Shown here in pieces: positions 44,487 through 57,700 of a stretch of 64,000 nucleotides of DNA (position 1 is the first letter of the stretch; each line of letters starts with the position of its first letter). This DNA is from an uncultured delta proteobacterium (GTDB taxonomy: Bacteria > Myxococcota_A > UBA9160 > JAFDET01): the NCBI GenBank assembly GCA_947259215.1, contig CAMYLJ010000018.1, positions 1 to 64,000 on the forward strand. The letters run 5' to 3'. The notes beneath the pieces are model-generated. The model was not told where the DNA came from. It did not search any database and saw nothing but the letters and a program-made list of their open reading frames with translations. The position numbers and the translations under genes were made by a program.

Positions 44487-45683
44487 CTAGTCCGGCAGAC
44501 CGAGCACGTGCTTGGCGATGATGTTGCGCTGGATCTCGGAGGTGCCGCCCTCGATCGAGTTGCCGCGGGAGCGCAGCCAGTCGCGGGTCAGCTCGCGCTC
44601 GAAGTCGTCGAAGCCCTCCCCTTCCCAGCCAAGGCCCTGGGGTCCCAGGATCTCCACCAGCAGCTCGTGCCGGCGCATGTTGAGCTCCGTGCCGTAGACC
44701 TTGAAGATCGAGCTCTCGGGGCCGGGCTGGTGACCCGCCTTGGCGGCGTCGCGCGTGCGCTGCACGGTCAGCATGAACGCCCGCGCGTCCATCTCGGCCT
44801 GGACGACGCGGTCGCGGACGCGGGGGTCGGCGATGCGCCCCTGGTCCTCGCCCAGATGGTCCCGCGCCACGTCCGGCAGGCCGCGTCGCGACGATGCACC
44901 GCCCGCGGAGCCGAAGGCGTCGGCGATCATGCTGCGCTCGTGGCCCAGGAGCGCCTTGGCCACGGTCCAGCCGCCGTCGATCGTGCCGAGTACGTTGCGG
45001 ACGGGAACGCGCACCCCGTCGAAGTGGGTCTCGCAGAAGGGCGACGACCCGCTGATCAGGAGGATGGGCGAGACCGAGACGCCCGGGGAATCCATGTCGA
45101 TCAGCAGGAAGGTGATGCCCTCCTGCTTCTTGCCGTCGGCCTTGGTGCGCACCAGCGCGAAGATCCAGTCGCACTGGTCGGCGTAGGAGGTCCAGATCTT
45201 CTGGCCCGTCACTACGAACTCGTCGCCTTCGCGCAGCGCGCGGGTCTGGAGCGAAGCCAGGTCCGAGCCCGCGCCGGGCTCCGAGTAGCCCTGGCACCAG
45301 CGGATCTCGCCGCGACCGATGCGCGGCAGGTGCTCGCGCTTCTGCTCCTCGTCGCCGAACTGGAGCAGGGTCGGGCCGATCATGGTCAGGCCGAAGCCGA
45401 TCAGCGCCGGCGGGATCCGCAGCGACCGCATCTCCTGGGCCAGCACCTTGGCCTCGGCGGGCGAGAGGCCGCCGCCGCCGTACTCCCGCGGCCAGCTGGG
45501 CGCCGTCCAGCCCCGCTCGGCCATGCGCTCGAGCCAGCGCTTGCGGTCGGGGTCCGAGAAGGTCCACTTGCGCCCGCCCCAGACGCCCTCCAGTGGATTC
45601 GAGCCGCGCCCCACCAGTCCGGGCGGACAGTTCTGCTCGAGCCAGGCGCGCGTGTCGGCGCGAAATTCCGCGATGTCGGCCAT
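44487..45683 (-). CDS. Acyl-CoA dehydrogenase, catalytic subunit-like
   Basis: 398 residues. [40 protein letters not shown] (FAD contact) and [18 protein letters not shown] are typical of large-chain dehydrogenases. The C-terminal [20 protein letters not shown] contains the probable catalytic Glu. ATG 45683 follows GGAGGAGCACG. It leads a unit of two dehydrogenases, hemE and hemG with gaps of 9, -1 and 2 bp. Confidence 0.92.
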   Translation of the reverse strand: MADIAEFRADTRAWLEQNCPPGLVGRGSNPLEGVWGGRKWTFSDPDRKRWLERMAERGWTAPSWPREYGGGGLSPAEAKVLAQEMRSLRIPPALIGFGLTMIGPTLLQFGDEEQKREHLPRIGRGEIRWCQGYSEPGAGSDLASLQTRALREGDEFVVTGQKIWTSYADQCDWIFALVRTKADGKKQEGITFLLIDMDSPGVSVSPILLISGSSPFCETHFDGVRVPVRNVLGTIDGGWTVAKALLGHERSMIADAFGSAGGASSRRGLPDVARDHLGEDQGRIADPRVRDRVVQAEMDARAFMLTVQRTRDAAKAGHQPGPESSIFKVYGTELNMRRHELLVEILGPQGLGWEGEGFDDFERELTRDWLRSRGNSIEGGTSEIQRNIIAKHVLGLPD

Positions 45684-45744
45684 CGTGCTCCTCCGGCACC
45701 GGATTCTACCTCCCGGGGCGCGCACCCGCCCGCGGGGCGAGTGC

Positions 45745-45750
45745 TACCTT
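45745..45750 (+). promoter_or_regulatory. Possible -10 box, leaderless start of ispH
   Basis: TACCTT lies 7 nt before ATG 45758, without a ribosome-binding site between them. Confidence 0.4.
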
Positions 45751-45757
45751 GCACGGC

Positions 45758-46696
45758 ATGCGGATCGTGCTGGCCAGTCCCCGCGGCTTCTGCGCGGGCG
45801 TGGATCGCGCCATCGAGATCGTGGAGCTCGCGCTCGAGCGCTTCGGTCCTCCCGTCTACGTGCGCCACGAGATCGTCCACAACCGCCATGTGGTCGACCG
45901 CCTGCGCGAGAAGGGAGCCGTCTTCATCGAGGACCCGGCCGACGTGCGCCCGGGTGCGCTCCTGATCTTCAGCGCCCACGGCGTCTCGCCGGCGGTGCGC
46001 GAGGCGGCCGAGCGCCGCGAGCTGCGCACCATCGACGCCACCTGCCCGCTCGTCACCAAGGTGCACGTGGAGGCGGCGCGCTTCGCCCGCGAGGGCTACG
46101 AGATCGTGCTGATCGGCCACGCCGGCCACGTGGAGGTGGAGGGCACCATGGGCCACGCGCCGGGGCGGATCCACCTGGTGGAATCTCCCGACGACGTCGC
46201 GGCACTCGAGGTCGAGGACCCGCAGAAGCTCGCCTGCGTGACGCAGACCACGCTCTCGGTGGACGACACGGCGGACGTGATGCACGCCCTGCGCGCGCGC
46301 TTCCCCGAGATCCGGCTGCCGCGCAAGGACGACATCTGCTACGCGACCCAGAATCGCCAGAACGCGGTGAAGGCGCTGGTGGAGGAGGCCGACGTGGTGC
46401 TCGTCGTGGGTGCGCCGACGTCCTCCAACAGCAACCGGCTGGTGGAGATCGCCGCCAAGTCCGGCGCCCGCGCCCACCGGGTGGAGAGCGCCGACGACAT
46501 CCGAGCCGAGTGGCTGGAAGGCGCGGGCTGCGTCGGCGTCACCGCGGGCGCGTCGGCCCCCGAGGTGCTGGTCAGCCAGGTCGTGGAGCGTCTCCAGACA
46601 CTGGCGGACGGCAACGCCCAGGTGGTGGCGTCCCCCGTGGTCGACGAGGGCGTCGTGTTCCAGCTTCCGGCGACGCTGCGCGAGGCTGCGCGATAG
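45758..46696 (+). CDS. ispH: 4-hydroxy-3-methylbut-2-enyl diphosphate reductase
   Basis: 312 residues. Last enzyme of the methylerythritol phosphate route to isoprenoids. The three cluster-binding Cys are Cys12 in [14 protein letters not shown], one in [13 protein letters not shown] near 96, and one in [12 protein letters not shown] near 195. Also [21 protein letters not shown], and [13 protein letters not shown]. Normal length. ATG 45758 gives the standard N-terminus. It is divergent from the acyl-CoA dehydrogenase unit. Confidence 0.97.
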   Translation: MRIVLASPRGFCAGVDRAIEIVELALERFGPPVYVRHEIVHNRHVVDRLREKGAVFIEDPADVRPGALLIFSAHGVSPAVREAAERRELRTIDATCPLVTKVHVEAARFAREGYEIVLIGHAGHVEVEGTMGHAPGRIHLVESPDDVAALEVEDPQKLACVTQTTLSVDDTADVMHALRARFPEIRLPRKDDICYATQNRQNAVKALVEEADVVLVVGAPTSSNSNRLVEIAAKSGARAHRVESADDIRAEWLEGAGCVGVTAGASAPEVLVSQVVERLQTLADGNAQVVASPVVDEGVVFQLPATLREAAR

Positions 46697-46734
46697 CCCC
46701 ACACCCGACCCTCGGGTACCGTCGCCTCCCTCCC

Positions 46735-48207
46735 ATGTCCCCCGCCCCCCCGGACGACGACCCCTCCCACGAGGTGGAGGAGGAGGTCGAGGCCCTCGGC
46801 GATCCCGAGACCTCCTCCCCGTTGCCGAGCGGGGCCCTGGCCGCCGGCGCGGCCGTGCGCCCGTCGGACGCGCGCCGGACCGCCGACCGCGAGATCTGGG
46901 GCCTGGCCTGGCCGGTGATCCTGTCCCAGGTGCTCGTCAGCTTCTCGTCGCTCCTCGACATCGCCATGGTGGGGCGCCTCTCCCGGGACGCGGTGGCGGC
47001 GGTCGGCTATGCGACCCAGTACCAGTGGCTCACCCAGTCGCTGCTCTTCGCCGTCGGCATCGCGTGCGTGGCGCTCATGTCGCGGGCGATCGGCGCCGGC
47101 CAGCCGGCGCGGGCGCGGCAGGCCCACGCGGCATCGGTGATCGTCGCCACCGGCCTCGCCCTGGTCGTGACGGCCGTGTCCCTGGCCCTGCCCGGCAGCC
47201 TCCTGCGCCTGCTCAACGCGCAGCCCGAGGTCGTGGCGCTCGGCATCCCGTACCTCCAGCTCACCCTGGGTTCGACCCTGCTCCTGTCCGTGGCGATCGT
47301 GGTGGAGTTCGCGCTGCGCGCGGACAAGGACACGCGCACCCCGATGCGGATCGCCTTCGTCGCCAGCCTGGTGAAGATCGCGTTGAACGCGCTCCTGATC
47401 TTCGGCCTCTTCGGGCTGCCGCGCCTCGAGCTGGTGGGCGCGGGCCTGGCGACGGTGGCCTCCCAGGCCGTCGCGCTCGCGCTCTTCGTGGCGGTCTCGC
47501 GCCGCGCGCGCGCGGCATCGCCGGTGCGGCTGGGCAGCCGCGACCTCAGGAGCGCCGGGCCCCGGATCGGCGAGGTCGTGCGGCTGGCACTGCCCGCCGT
47601 GGCCGAGCGCGTGGTGATGAACGGGGCCATGATGGCCTACTTCACCTTCATCGGGACCTACGGCACGGCCGCGATCGCGGCCTACACCATCGGGATCCGC
47701 GTGCTCTCCTTCTCCTGGATCCCGGGGATCGGCTTCTCCACCGCCGCCTCCACCCTGGTGGGCCAGGCCCTCGGCGCCAGCGACCCCGACGGCGCCAGGC
47801 GTGCGGGCTGGCGCGCGGTGCAGCTGGCGCTGGCGGTGTCGATCGTGCTGGGCGGGCTCTTCGCCGCAGGCCGGGTGGAGCTGGCGCAGCTCTTCACCAA
47901 TGATGCGGGCGTCGTGGACGAGCTCGGACCCTTCATGCTCGTGCTGGCGCTGTCCCAGCCCTTCATGGGTCTGCACTTCACCCTGGGCGGCGCCCTGCGC
48001 GGCGCCGGGGACACGGTGACGCCTCTCGCAGCCGTCACCCTCGGCAACTGGGCGCTGCGGGTGCCGGTGGCCTTCGCCTGCGCCACGATCCTGGAAGCGC
48101 CGGTGCTCTGGCTGTGGGGCGCGATGATGCTCGACCATCTGGCGCGCGCCGTCTGGATGCTCGTGGCGTTTCAGCGAGGTCGCTGGCAAGAACGTCTCGG
48201 CGTCTAG
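46735..48207 (+). CDS. MATE family multidrug/cation antiporter
   Basis: 490 residues. A hydrophilic acidic N-terminal tail of about 50 residues is followed by about twelve membrane helices in two related halves: ILSQVLVSFSSLLDIAMVGR in the first and IGIRVLSFSWIPGIGFSTAA, with ALGASDPDGARRAGWRAVQ, in the second. Probably exports organic cations in exchange for Na+ or H+. ATG 46735 is chosen as the first start after ispH; a later start near the first helix is possible. Faces a convergent phosphatase gene across two hairpins. Confidence 0.88.
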   Translation: MSPAPPDDDPSHEVEEEVEALGDPETSSPLPSGALAAGAAVRPSDARRTADREIWGLAWPVILSQVLVSFSSLLDIAMVGRLSRDAVAAVGYATQYQWLTQSLLFAVGIACVALMSRAIGAGQPARARQAHAASVIVATGLALVVTAVSLALPGSLLRLLNAQPEVVALGIPYLQLTLGSTLLLSVAIVVEFALRADKDTRTPMRIAFVASLVKIALNALLIFGLFGLPRLELVGAGLATVASQAVALALFVAVSRRARAASPVRLGSRDLRSAGPRIGEVVRLALPAVAERVVMNGAMMAYFTFIGTYGTAAIAAYTIGIRVLSFSWIPGIGFSTAASTLVGQALGASDPDGARRAGWRAVQLALAVSIVLGGLFAAGRVELAQLFTNDAGVVDELGPFMLVLALSQPFMGLHFTLGGALRGAGDTVTPLAAVTLGNWALRVPVAFACATILEAPVLWLWGAMMLDHLARAVWMLVAFQRGRWQERLGV

Positions 48208-48214
48208 GGCTGTT

Positions 48215-48236
48215 GCCCTGACCGGTGCGTCAGGGC
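48215..48236. terminator. Hairpin between convergent genes (proximal)
   Basis: GCCCTGAC and GTCAGGGC form a perfect 8-bp stem with a 6-nt loop, 7 bp after the MATE stop codon. No T-run on either strand. It may act on both converging transcripts. Confidence 0.5.
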
Positions 48237-48259
48237 ACGCGAGGCTGAGGCCGCAAGCG

Positions 48260-48276
48260 CGGGCCCTCCGGGCCCG
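48260..48276. terminator. Hairpin between convergent genes (distal)
   Basis: CGGGCCC-TCC-GGGCCCG, a perfect all-GC 7-bp stem with 3-nt loop, 38 bp beyond the phosphatase stop codon on the minus strand. No T-run. Confidence 0.45.
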
Positions 48277-48314
48277 GGTGCGCAGCGAGCCGCAGGCGAG
48301 CGGAGTTCATCGAA

Positions 48315-50086
48315 CTAGCACCCAGGCTTCGTGATCTGGAAACGGTCCCTCAGCCAGCCACGCAGATTGACGAAGCGGCCGTCGAGGGTGCAGCCGTCCA
48401 CGTCGAGGACCAGCGAGCCGAGCTCGCGCAGGGACACGGCCATGGCGGGGTGGTCCAGGGGCGCATCGCCGATCTGGCCCGACGAGCCCGCCACCACGAA
48501 GACGGCGCCCTCCCGGCCACGCTTCGAATAGGCGCCGTCGCCCTCCGGATCTCCGTCGCCGGCGTCGAGCGCGCCCGTGCGCGCCCGGGCGGGGTCGCCG
48601 CCCGTCGGCCCGAGCAGCCGCGAGCGCTCGTAGCCGTGGCTGTGGCCGGCGAGCACCAGGTCCACGCCCGCCTCCTCGAGCAGGGGCAGCACGTCGGCCT
48701 GGAAGGGGTGGCGGCGCGCGTCGGCGGCGTCGTCGGCGCTGGTGCCGCGGGAGTAGATCGGCCGGTGCCAGTAGGCCACGAGCCAGTCCGAGCGCACCGC
48801 CGCCAGGTCGCGCCGCAGCCAGTCGACCATGACCCTGAGCTTGCTGCCCTCGGTGTCGAGAGCCACGAAGTGCACGTTGGCGTGGTCGAAGCTGTAGTAG
48901 GCCTCGCTGCCGGACGGAACCCCGCCGGCCTCGCCGGCGGCGGGCAACGCGAAGGCCTGGAAGAAGGGGCCACGCTGGCGGCGGGTGTCGGAGCTCTTGG
49001 AGTCGTGGTTCCCGACCACGGGCCAGAGCGCCGTCTGCCGCAGGAGCTCGGGGTACATCTCGAACACGGCGCGCTGGTGCTCGGGCTCGGAGCCGGTCGG
49101 GTAGGCGTTGTCTCCGAGCATCAGCCAGACGTCGGGGAGCCGGCCGTCTGCGAAGCGCAGGTAGCCGTCGCGCACGGCACGGGGCCGCCAGTCGGCGGTG
49201 CCCGAGTCGCCCAGCACCCAGATGCGCGCGGGGGACCGGCTGCCCGCGGGCGGTGGCACTCGGAACGCGTAGGGCCCGCCGCCCTCCAGCAGCTCGCCGT
49301 CGGCCGCGACGGCGTAGTGGACGGTCGCGCCGGGCTCGAGCCCCTCGAGCACCACCTCGTGGGAAGAGCCGGGGACCGAGGCGGCGCTGCGGGTCAGCGC
49401 GTCCGGAGATGAGCCGTAGCGGACCTCGCCGGCCACGGGGCGGTTCGTGCCCCAGAGCACGACCGCGCTGGTGGGCGCCAACCGCTGCACGTAGGGCGCT
49501 CGCAGGAGGCGCAGCGGCGCGTCGGCCGGCAGCAGGGCCAGCTCGAGGTCGAAGTAGAGCGCCCCGCGCTCGCGCCAGTGGGAGCGCAGGTCCACGGACA
49601 GCACGTTCTCCCCACTGCGCAAGGTGTCCGGATCGAGCCACAGCTCCCGCCGATCGTCCGACGGAGAGGTCGCCGTCGCGGCGGGGAGCTCCGGGTCGAG
49701 CGGGGCATGCAGCACGTTGCTGCGCGCGATCTCGCGCCCGTTCAGGAACACCACCGCCCCGTCGTCGCGCACCAGGGAGAGGCGAATCCGGGCCACCGCC
49801 GAGGGATCGCCCAGCTCGAAGGCGTGGCGCAGGGCGGTGGAGCGATCGTCGTCCTCGCGACCGAGCGCGTCGGGCAGCCGGGTACGCACGCCGCTGCGCC
49901 CGAAACCGATCGGGGCCGGACCCTCCGCCCAGCCGGCGTCGTCGAATCCGGGCTCCCGCCAGCCCTCGGAGGAGACGTCAGCGTAGCGCCAGACGGAGCC
50001 GGCGGGGATCACCACCCGCGCGTCGTCCGCGCGCGGAGCGCACGCCACGACCAGCCCGATACCCAAGAGGAGGCGGAGCGCGGTTC

Positions 50087-50090
<4 letters not shown>
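48315..50090 (-). CDS. Purple-acid-phosphatase-like lipoprotein
   Basis: 591 residues if started at CTG 50090. That start gives MRTALRLLLGIGLVVAC, a good lipoprotein signal, and overlaps the clpA stop (CTGA). No ATG, GTG or TTG lies upstream in frame; the only alternative is TTG at the middle of the signal. Residues about 20-200 are a beta-sandwich with sugar/lipid-binding-like look, about 205-295 a fibronectin-like domain (APTSAVVLWGTNRPVAGEVR), and about 300-580 the metallophosphoesterase: VLGDSGTAD, LMLGDNAYPTG, VVGNHDSK, YWHRPIYSRG, LAGHSHGYER. Likely anchored at the envelope. Linked to clpS-clpA by coupling only; no functional link is evident. Confidence 0.8.
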
Positions 50091-52338
<2,248 letters not shown>

Positions 52339-52342
<4 letters not shown>

Positions 52343-52635
52343 TCGGGCTCGACTCCCGCGCGCAGCGGGAAGCCCCGGTCCTCGGCCGCGCCGTGGACGG
52401 CCGACACCTTGGTCTCGGCCACCTCGAGCACGTAGACGCCGGCCACGCCCGCCCCGTTTTGGTGCACGTGGAGCATGATCTGCGTGGCCTCGGCCGGGCT
52501 CTTCTCGAAGATCTGCTCCAGAACTCCCACCACGAACTCCATGGGCGTGTAGTCGTCGTTGAACAGGATCACCTTGAACCGCGGTGGGCGCGCCAGCTTC
52601 CGTCGCGTCTCGGTCGCGACGTCGCCCTCGTGGAT
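52339..52635 (-). CDS. clpS: ClpS adaptor of the N-end rule
   Basis: About 98 residues. Delivers N-degron substrates to ClpA. The core is RFKVILFNDDYTPMEFVVGV, IMLHVHQNGAGVAGVYVLEV, and the substrate-pocket residues N-D-D-x-T. No ATG, GTG or TTG is correctly placed. ATC 52635 gives MHEGDVATETRRKLARPPRF, a usual ClpS N-terminus, and GGAGGGGGAG ends 5 nt before it. GTG 52707 is in frame but its ribosome-binding site would abut the start. Couples to clpA downstream. Confidence 0.88.
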
Positions 52636-52739
52636 GGGATCTCCCCCTCCGGGCTGCCGCGGAGGCCCGCCGGGGCCGACGCCGCGAATCCGAGGGAGGC
52701 TCCCCACCTCCCTAGGATAGGACGCGACCCCGCGGTCGC

Positions 52740-52745
52740 TACACT
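52740..52745 (+). promoter_or_regulatory. Possible -10 box, leaderless start of the FemAB-like gene
   Basis: TACACT lies 7 nt before ATG 52753, with no ribosome-binding site in between. Confidence 0.4.
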
Positions 52746-52752
52746 GGCTGCG

Positions 52753-53907
52753 ATGCCGCAGTTCGAGCTGCTCGAGGGGGTGGCGTCGCTTCCGCCCCAC
52801 GAATGGAACGCGCTGGTCGGCGGCGACTCGCCGTTCCTGGAGTGGGAGTGGCTGGCGTCCCTGGAGGAGGCAGACGCCGTGGGCGAGGCCTGCGGCTGGG
52901 CCCCGCGGCCCCTGGTGGCGCGCGAGGGCGGCCGGCTGGTGGCCGCCTGCCCGCTCTACGTGAAGGGCCACAGCGAAGGCGAGTTCGTCTTCGACTGGGG
53001 CTGGGCCGACGCGGCCGAGCGCGCCGGGATCGCCTACTACCCGAAGCTGCTGGTGGGCGTCCCCTTCACGCCGGTGACGGGCAACCGCTTCCTGGTGGCG
53101 GCGGGCGAGGACCGCGACCGCTGGATCGCCGGCCTGGCAGGCGCCCTGCGCGAGCTCTGCGGCGGAAACGGGCTCTCCGGGGTGCACGTGAACTTCTGCC
53201 GCGAGGCCGAGCTCGAGCCCGTGCGGGACGCGGGCTACCTGCTGCGGGTGGGCCTGCAGTACCACTGGCACAACGCCGGCTACGCGGGCTTCGAGGACTG
53301 GCTGGCGCGCTTTCGCAGCAAGCGCCGCAACCAGATCCGCCGGGAGCGGCGCTCGCTGGCAGACCACGACGTGTGCATTCGCGTGCTCGAAGGCGACGAC
53401 CTGGGCGCGGACCACGCCGAGGCGCTGCACCGGATCTACCGCGCGACGATCGACAAGAATCCCTGGGGCCGGCGCTACCTGAACCGGCGCTTCTTCGAGC
53501 TGCTGGTCGAGCGCTTCCGCCATCGCCTGTGCGTGCTGCTCGCGACCCGCGGCGACGAGCTCGTGGCGGGCACCATCAACGTGCGCAAGGGCGAGGCACT
53601 CTACGGCCGCTACTGGGGCTGCCTGCGCGAGATCCCCCACCTGCATTTCAACCTCTGCTACTACGCGGCGATCGAGCACTGCATCGGCCAGGGGCTCCAG
53701 CGCTTCGAGCCCGGCGCGGGAGGCGACTACAAGCAGGTCCGCGGCTTCGACGCCCAGCCCACCTACAGCCTGCACTACCTGGCCGACTCGCGGCTGGCGC
53801 AGGCCGTGGAGCGCTTCCTCGAAGCCGAGCGCGCGGAGGCCCACGACGCCATCGACTGGCTGCGCGACCGCAGCGCGTACAAGGACGGCGCCCTACCCGG
53901 GAGCTAG
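52753..53907 (+). CDS. FemAB/GNAT-like N-acyltransferase (PF04339 type)
   Basis: 384 residues, soluble. Segments SPFLEWEWLASLEEADAVG, PLYVKGHSEGEFVFDWGWAD, YYPKLLVGVPFTPVTGNRFL, RSKRRNQIRRERR, and RFEPGAGGDYKQVRGFDAQP are those of the DUF482/PF04339 family. Related FemAB enzymes attach amino acids in cell-wall synthesis; this branch is uncharacterised. Stop overlaps the DUF1003 gene stop by 4 bp (convergent). Confidence 0.82.
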   Translation: MPQFELLEGVASLPPHEWNALVGGDSPFLEWEWLASLEEADAVGEACGWAPRPLVAREGGRLVAACPLYVKGHSEGEFVFDWGWADAAERAGIAYYPKLLVGVPFTPVTGNRFLVAAGEDRDRWIAGLAGALRELCGGNGLSGVHVNFCREAELEPVRDAGYLLRVGLQYHWHNAGYAGFEDWLARFRSKRRNQIRRERRSLADHDVCIRVLEGDDLGADHAEALHRIYRATIDKNPWGRRYLNRRFFELLVERFRHRLCVLLATRGDELVAGTINVRKGEALYGRYWGCLREIPHLHFNLCYYAAIEHCIGQGLQRFEPGAGGDYKQVRGFDAQPTYSLHYLADSRLAQAVERFLEAERAEAHDAIDWLRDRSAYKDGALPGS

Positions 53908-54734
53908 CCGCCGGAGTCCGGGCGTGCGCCCCTCGTGCGCAGCTCCTCGCGCAGCTCGTCCATCTTCCCGTGCAGCCGCTGGAGCATCAGCTCCGACTTC
54001 ACGCCCGACATGTAGTCGAGGTCGGCCTTCAGCCGGTCCTTCTTGGCGGAGCGGTTCTGGCTCATCATGATGACCGGCGCCTGGATCGCGGCTAGGCACG
54101 AGAGCACCAGGTTCAGGAAGATGAAGGGGAACTCGTCGAAGGGCAGGAACCAGAACTGGAGCATGTTCAGGCCCATCCAGCCGAACAGCACCACTGCGAA
54201 GGCGAAGATGAAGCTCCAGCTCCCGCCGAACTCGGCTACCTGGTCCGCCACGCGCTCGCCCAGGCTCATGTGCCCCTCGAGCTCCTCGTTCACGTTCTTG
54301 GAGGTGAGGGAGAGGATCAGCTCGTTGGTGGAGCGCAGGCGCTTGCCCATCTCGCCCAGCATCGAGATCGCCACGCCGGGGCGCTCCTGGAGGAAGCGCA
54401 TGAAGTCGTCGCGAGACATCTCGCGCAGCTCGGTGTCCTCGGACGCCCGGGCGGTGGCGGTGCGGGGCATGCCCGAGAGCAGGGCCAGCTCGCCCACGAA
54501 CTCGCCGGGGCCGAGCTTGCTCACCACCACCTCGCCCACACCGACCTGGGCGGGGATCATCACGTTCACGGAGCCGGACTCCACCAGGAACATCGAGTCC
54601 CCGGGATCGCTGCGGTGGAACAGGATCTCGCCCGCCGCGATCGAGCGGTGGTGCCACAGCTCTTCGACCACCGCCGCGTCTTCCGGCTTCAGGTCCTCGA
54701 AGATGGGGATCCGGGCCAGCAGTTCCTGGGACAT
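53904..54734 (-). CDS. Cyclic-nucleotide-binding domain plus DUF1003 membrane protein
   Basis: 276 residues. Residues 1-120 form a cNMP-binding fold: IFEDLKPEDAAVVEELWHHR, GEILFHRSDPGDSMFLVESG, LGPGEFVGELALLSGMPRTA (phosphate-binding cassette with Arg). Two helices follow (FIFAFAVVLFGWMGLNML, FIFLNLVLSCLAAIQAPVIM) and the basic DUF1003 tail SQNRSAKKDRLKADLDYMSG, then a coiled coil. The intact cassette suggests real cAMP or cGMP binding. Its function is unknown; DUF1003 proteins have been linked to membrane responses. ATG 54734 follows GGGGGAGAG. Confidence 0.88.
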   Translation of the reverse strand: MSQELLARIPIFEDLKPEDAAVVEELWHHRSIAAGEILFHRSDPGDSMFLVESGSVNVMIPAQVGVGEVVVSKLGPGEFVGELALLSGMPRTATARASEDTELREMSRDDFMRFLQERPGVAISMLGEMGKRLRSTNELILSLTSKNVNEELEGHMSLGERVADQVAEFGGSWSFIFAFAVVLFGWMGLNMLQFWFLPFDEFPFIFLNLVLSCLAAIQAPVIMMSQNRSAKKDRLKADLDYMSGVKSELMLQRLHGKMDELREELRTRGARPDSGG

Positions 54735-54762
54735 GGGCTCTCCCCCGAGGGTTCGGCGCATT

Positions 54763-57700
54763 CTATCCATCGGCCGCGTCTGGAGCCACCACGCGTCCCT
54801 GGGGGGGCTGGACCCCCGACCCGCCCCCCCGCAGGAGCCGACGGACACGGTCGATGCCGTCGTCCAGCACCAGGTAGAAGACCGGCACGATCACCAGGGT
54901 GAGGATCGTGGAGGAGAACATGCCAGCGGCCGTGGCCACGGCCATGGGCTGCCGCGACTCGGCCCCGGGGCCCACCCCCAGGGCGGCGGGCAGCACCCCG
55001 AAGATCATCGAGATGGCGGTCATCAGGACCGGCCGCATGCGCACGGGGGCCGCGGTGCGCATGGCCTCCACCTTCTCCATCCCGCGCTCCCGCAGCTGGT
55101 TGGCGTAGTCCACCAGCAGGATCGAGTTCTTGGTGACGAGGCCGAAGAGCAGGATGATCCCGATCAGGCTGAAGAGATTCAGGGTCATGCCGGGGCGCCC
55201 GAACTGCGCCAGCACGAAGAGGCCGCCCAGGGCCCCGGTCATGGCCAGGGGCAGCGCCAGCATCACCGTGAGCGGGTGCAGCCAGCTCTCGAACTGGGCG
55301 GCCAGGACCATGTAGATCACGAGGATGGCCAGGCCGAGCAGCAGCCCGAACTGGCGCGCGCTCTCCATCATCTGCTCGGCTTCGCCCGAGAAGTCGAGGG
55401 TCACACCCTCGGGCAGCGCGCCGCGGGCGATCTCCTGCACGTCGGCCAACGCTGCGGCCATGGCCTTCCCCTCGAGGTTCGAAGAGATCGTGACGCTGCG
55501 CTGGCGGCCGGCGCGGGTGATGGCCGAGGGCGCGGCGCCGGTCTCGATCTCCACCAGGTTGCGCAGCTCGATCAGCTCGCCGCCGCGGCCGCGCACCGAG
55601 AGGCCCAGGATGTCCTCGGGCCGGGAGCGGTCGGCCCGGTCGAGGCGCACGCGGATGTCGTAGCCGTGCCCGGCCTCCTTGAAGGTGGCCACGTCGAGAC
55701 CGCCGATCATCGCCTGCACCGCCGACGCCACCGACGCGGCGTCGATCCCCAGGGCGGCCGCCTTCTGGCGGTCCGGCAGGACCCGCACCTCGGGCAGGCC
55801 GAGCTTCAGGCTCTTGCCCAGGTCCACGAAGCCCTCGCGGGCCTCGAGCTCCCGGATCATGCGGTCGGCCAGCGCGTCGAGCTGGGCCAGGGAGAGGTTG
55901 CCCTGGAGCTGGAACTCGAAGCTGGCGGCGCCGCCACTGGCCGGCGACATGTCGAACACGTTCACGCTCTGGCCCGGGATCTTCTTCAGGGCGTCGCGTG
56001 CGTCGGGCATCAGGTCCTTGGTGCTGCGGCGCCGCTCGGCGCGCGGCTTCAGGGTGACGAACATCAGGCCGACGTTGGAGGCGCCCTCGGGCGAGTCCGG
56101 CCCGGCGATGCCGACGCCGGCGAACACCCCCTCCACCTCCGGCTGGGCCAGGACCCAGTCCTCGCCCCGCTCCAGGATCTCGAGGGTCGATTCCCGGGCA
56201 GTTCCCGGCGGCGTTTCGATCGTCACCATGAAGTGCCCGCGGTCCTCGGGCGGGAAGAACTCGCCGTCCAGGAGCCCGCCGAAGACCAGAGCCATCACGA
56301 AGGAGACGCTCGCCAGCCCGAGCACCGCCCGGCGGTGCGCCAGGGACCAGTCGAGCAGCTGCTGGTAGCCACGCTCGAGCCACTGGAAACCCCGCTCGAG
56401 CCGGTGGTAGATGCTGCCGTGGCCCCGCTCGGCCGGCGGCGGCATGCGCGCGGCCAGCATGGGCGTGAGGGTCAAAGCAACGAAGAGCGACACCATCACC
56501 GCACTGGCCACGGTGATCCCGAACTCGCGCAGGAAGTTCCCGACGATGCCTTCCGCGAACGCCACCGGCAGGAAGACCGCGGCGATGGAGACGGTGGCCG
56601 CGGTGGCGGCGAAGGCAATCTCGTTGGCGCCGCGGGAAGCCGCCTCGAAGGGCTCCTCGCCCGCCTCCCGGTGCCGTTCGATGTTCTCCAGCACCACGAT
56701 GGCGTCGTCGATCACCACCCCCACGGCCAGGGTCAGCCCGAGCAGGGTCATCACGTTCAGGGTGAAGCCGAGCAGCCACATCACGCCGAACGTGGCGATG
56801 ATCGACAGGGGAATCGCCGAAGCCACGATCAGGGTCGGGCGCGTGCGTCTCAAGAAGACGAACACCGTGAGCACGGCGAGCACCGCACCGAACAAGAGCG
56901 CGAAGAGGGTCTCGTCCACCGCCTCGCGGATGGCGAGGGTGAAGTCGATGGTGTTGTTGCCGAAGCGGATGTCGGAGGGCATGCCGTCCTGCATGCCTGC
57001 GATTCGCAGGTACGCCTCGTCGGCGATCGCCACGCTGTTTCCATCGCGCTGCTTCAGGATCCCGATCGCGGTACAGCGCTCGCCGTTGTAGCGGGCGATG
57101 ACCTCGACGTCCTCCGCCCCGTCCTCCACCCGGGCCACGTCGCGCAGATGCACCGGGGCGCCTTCCTGCCATGCGACCACCAGTCCCTCCAGATCCTCGA
57201 TGGAGCGGAACTGCGCGTCGGTCTTCACCGCGTAGTCGAGACGGCTGCTCTCGACCCGGCCGCCAGGGACGTCCACGTGCTCCCGGTGCAGGGCGGCGAT
57301 CACGTCGCTGGCCGCCAGGCGCCGCGCGCGCAGCGCCTCCCCGTCGAGCCAGATCCGGATGTTGCGCTCGAGGGCGCCGAAGATGGGCGCGGCACCGACG
57401 CCCTCGATGGTCTCGAGCCGCGGCTTGACGCTGTACTTGAGGTACTCGGTGTTCTCGACGATGTCCCGCTCGCTCATCATCGGGAACCACAGGATCGGGA
57501 AGTCCCCCATCGAGAACTTCTGGACGAGTGGCGGCTCCACGTCTGCGGGCAGGCCGTAGCGCGCCTGGGCCACCTTTTCGCGCACGTCCTGGGTGGCCAC
57601 GTCCAGGTCCACGCCGAGCTCGAAGGTGACGGTGACGACGCTGATACTGGCCTGGCTAACGGACTCGACGCTGCGCACCCCGGAGACCGTGTTGACGAAC

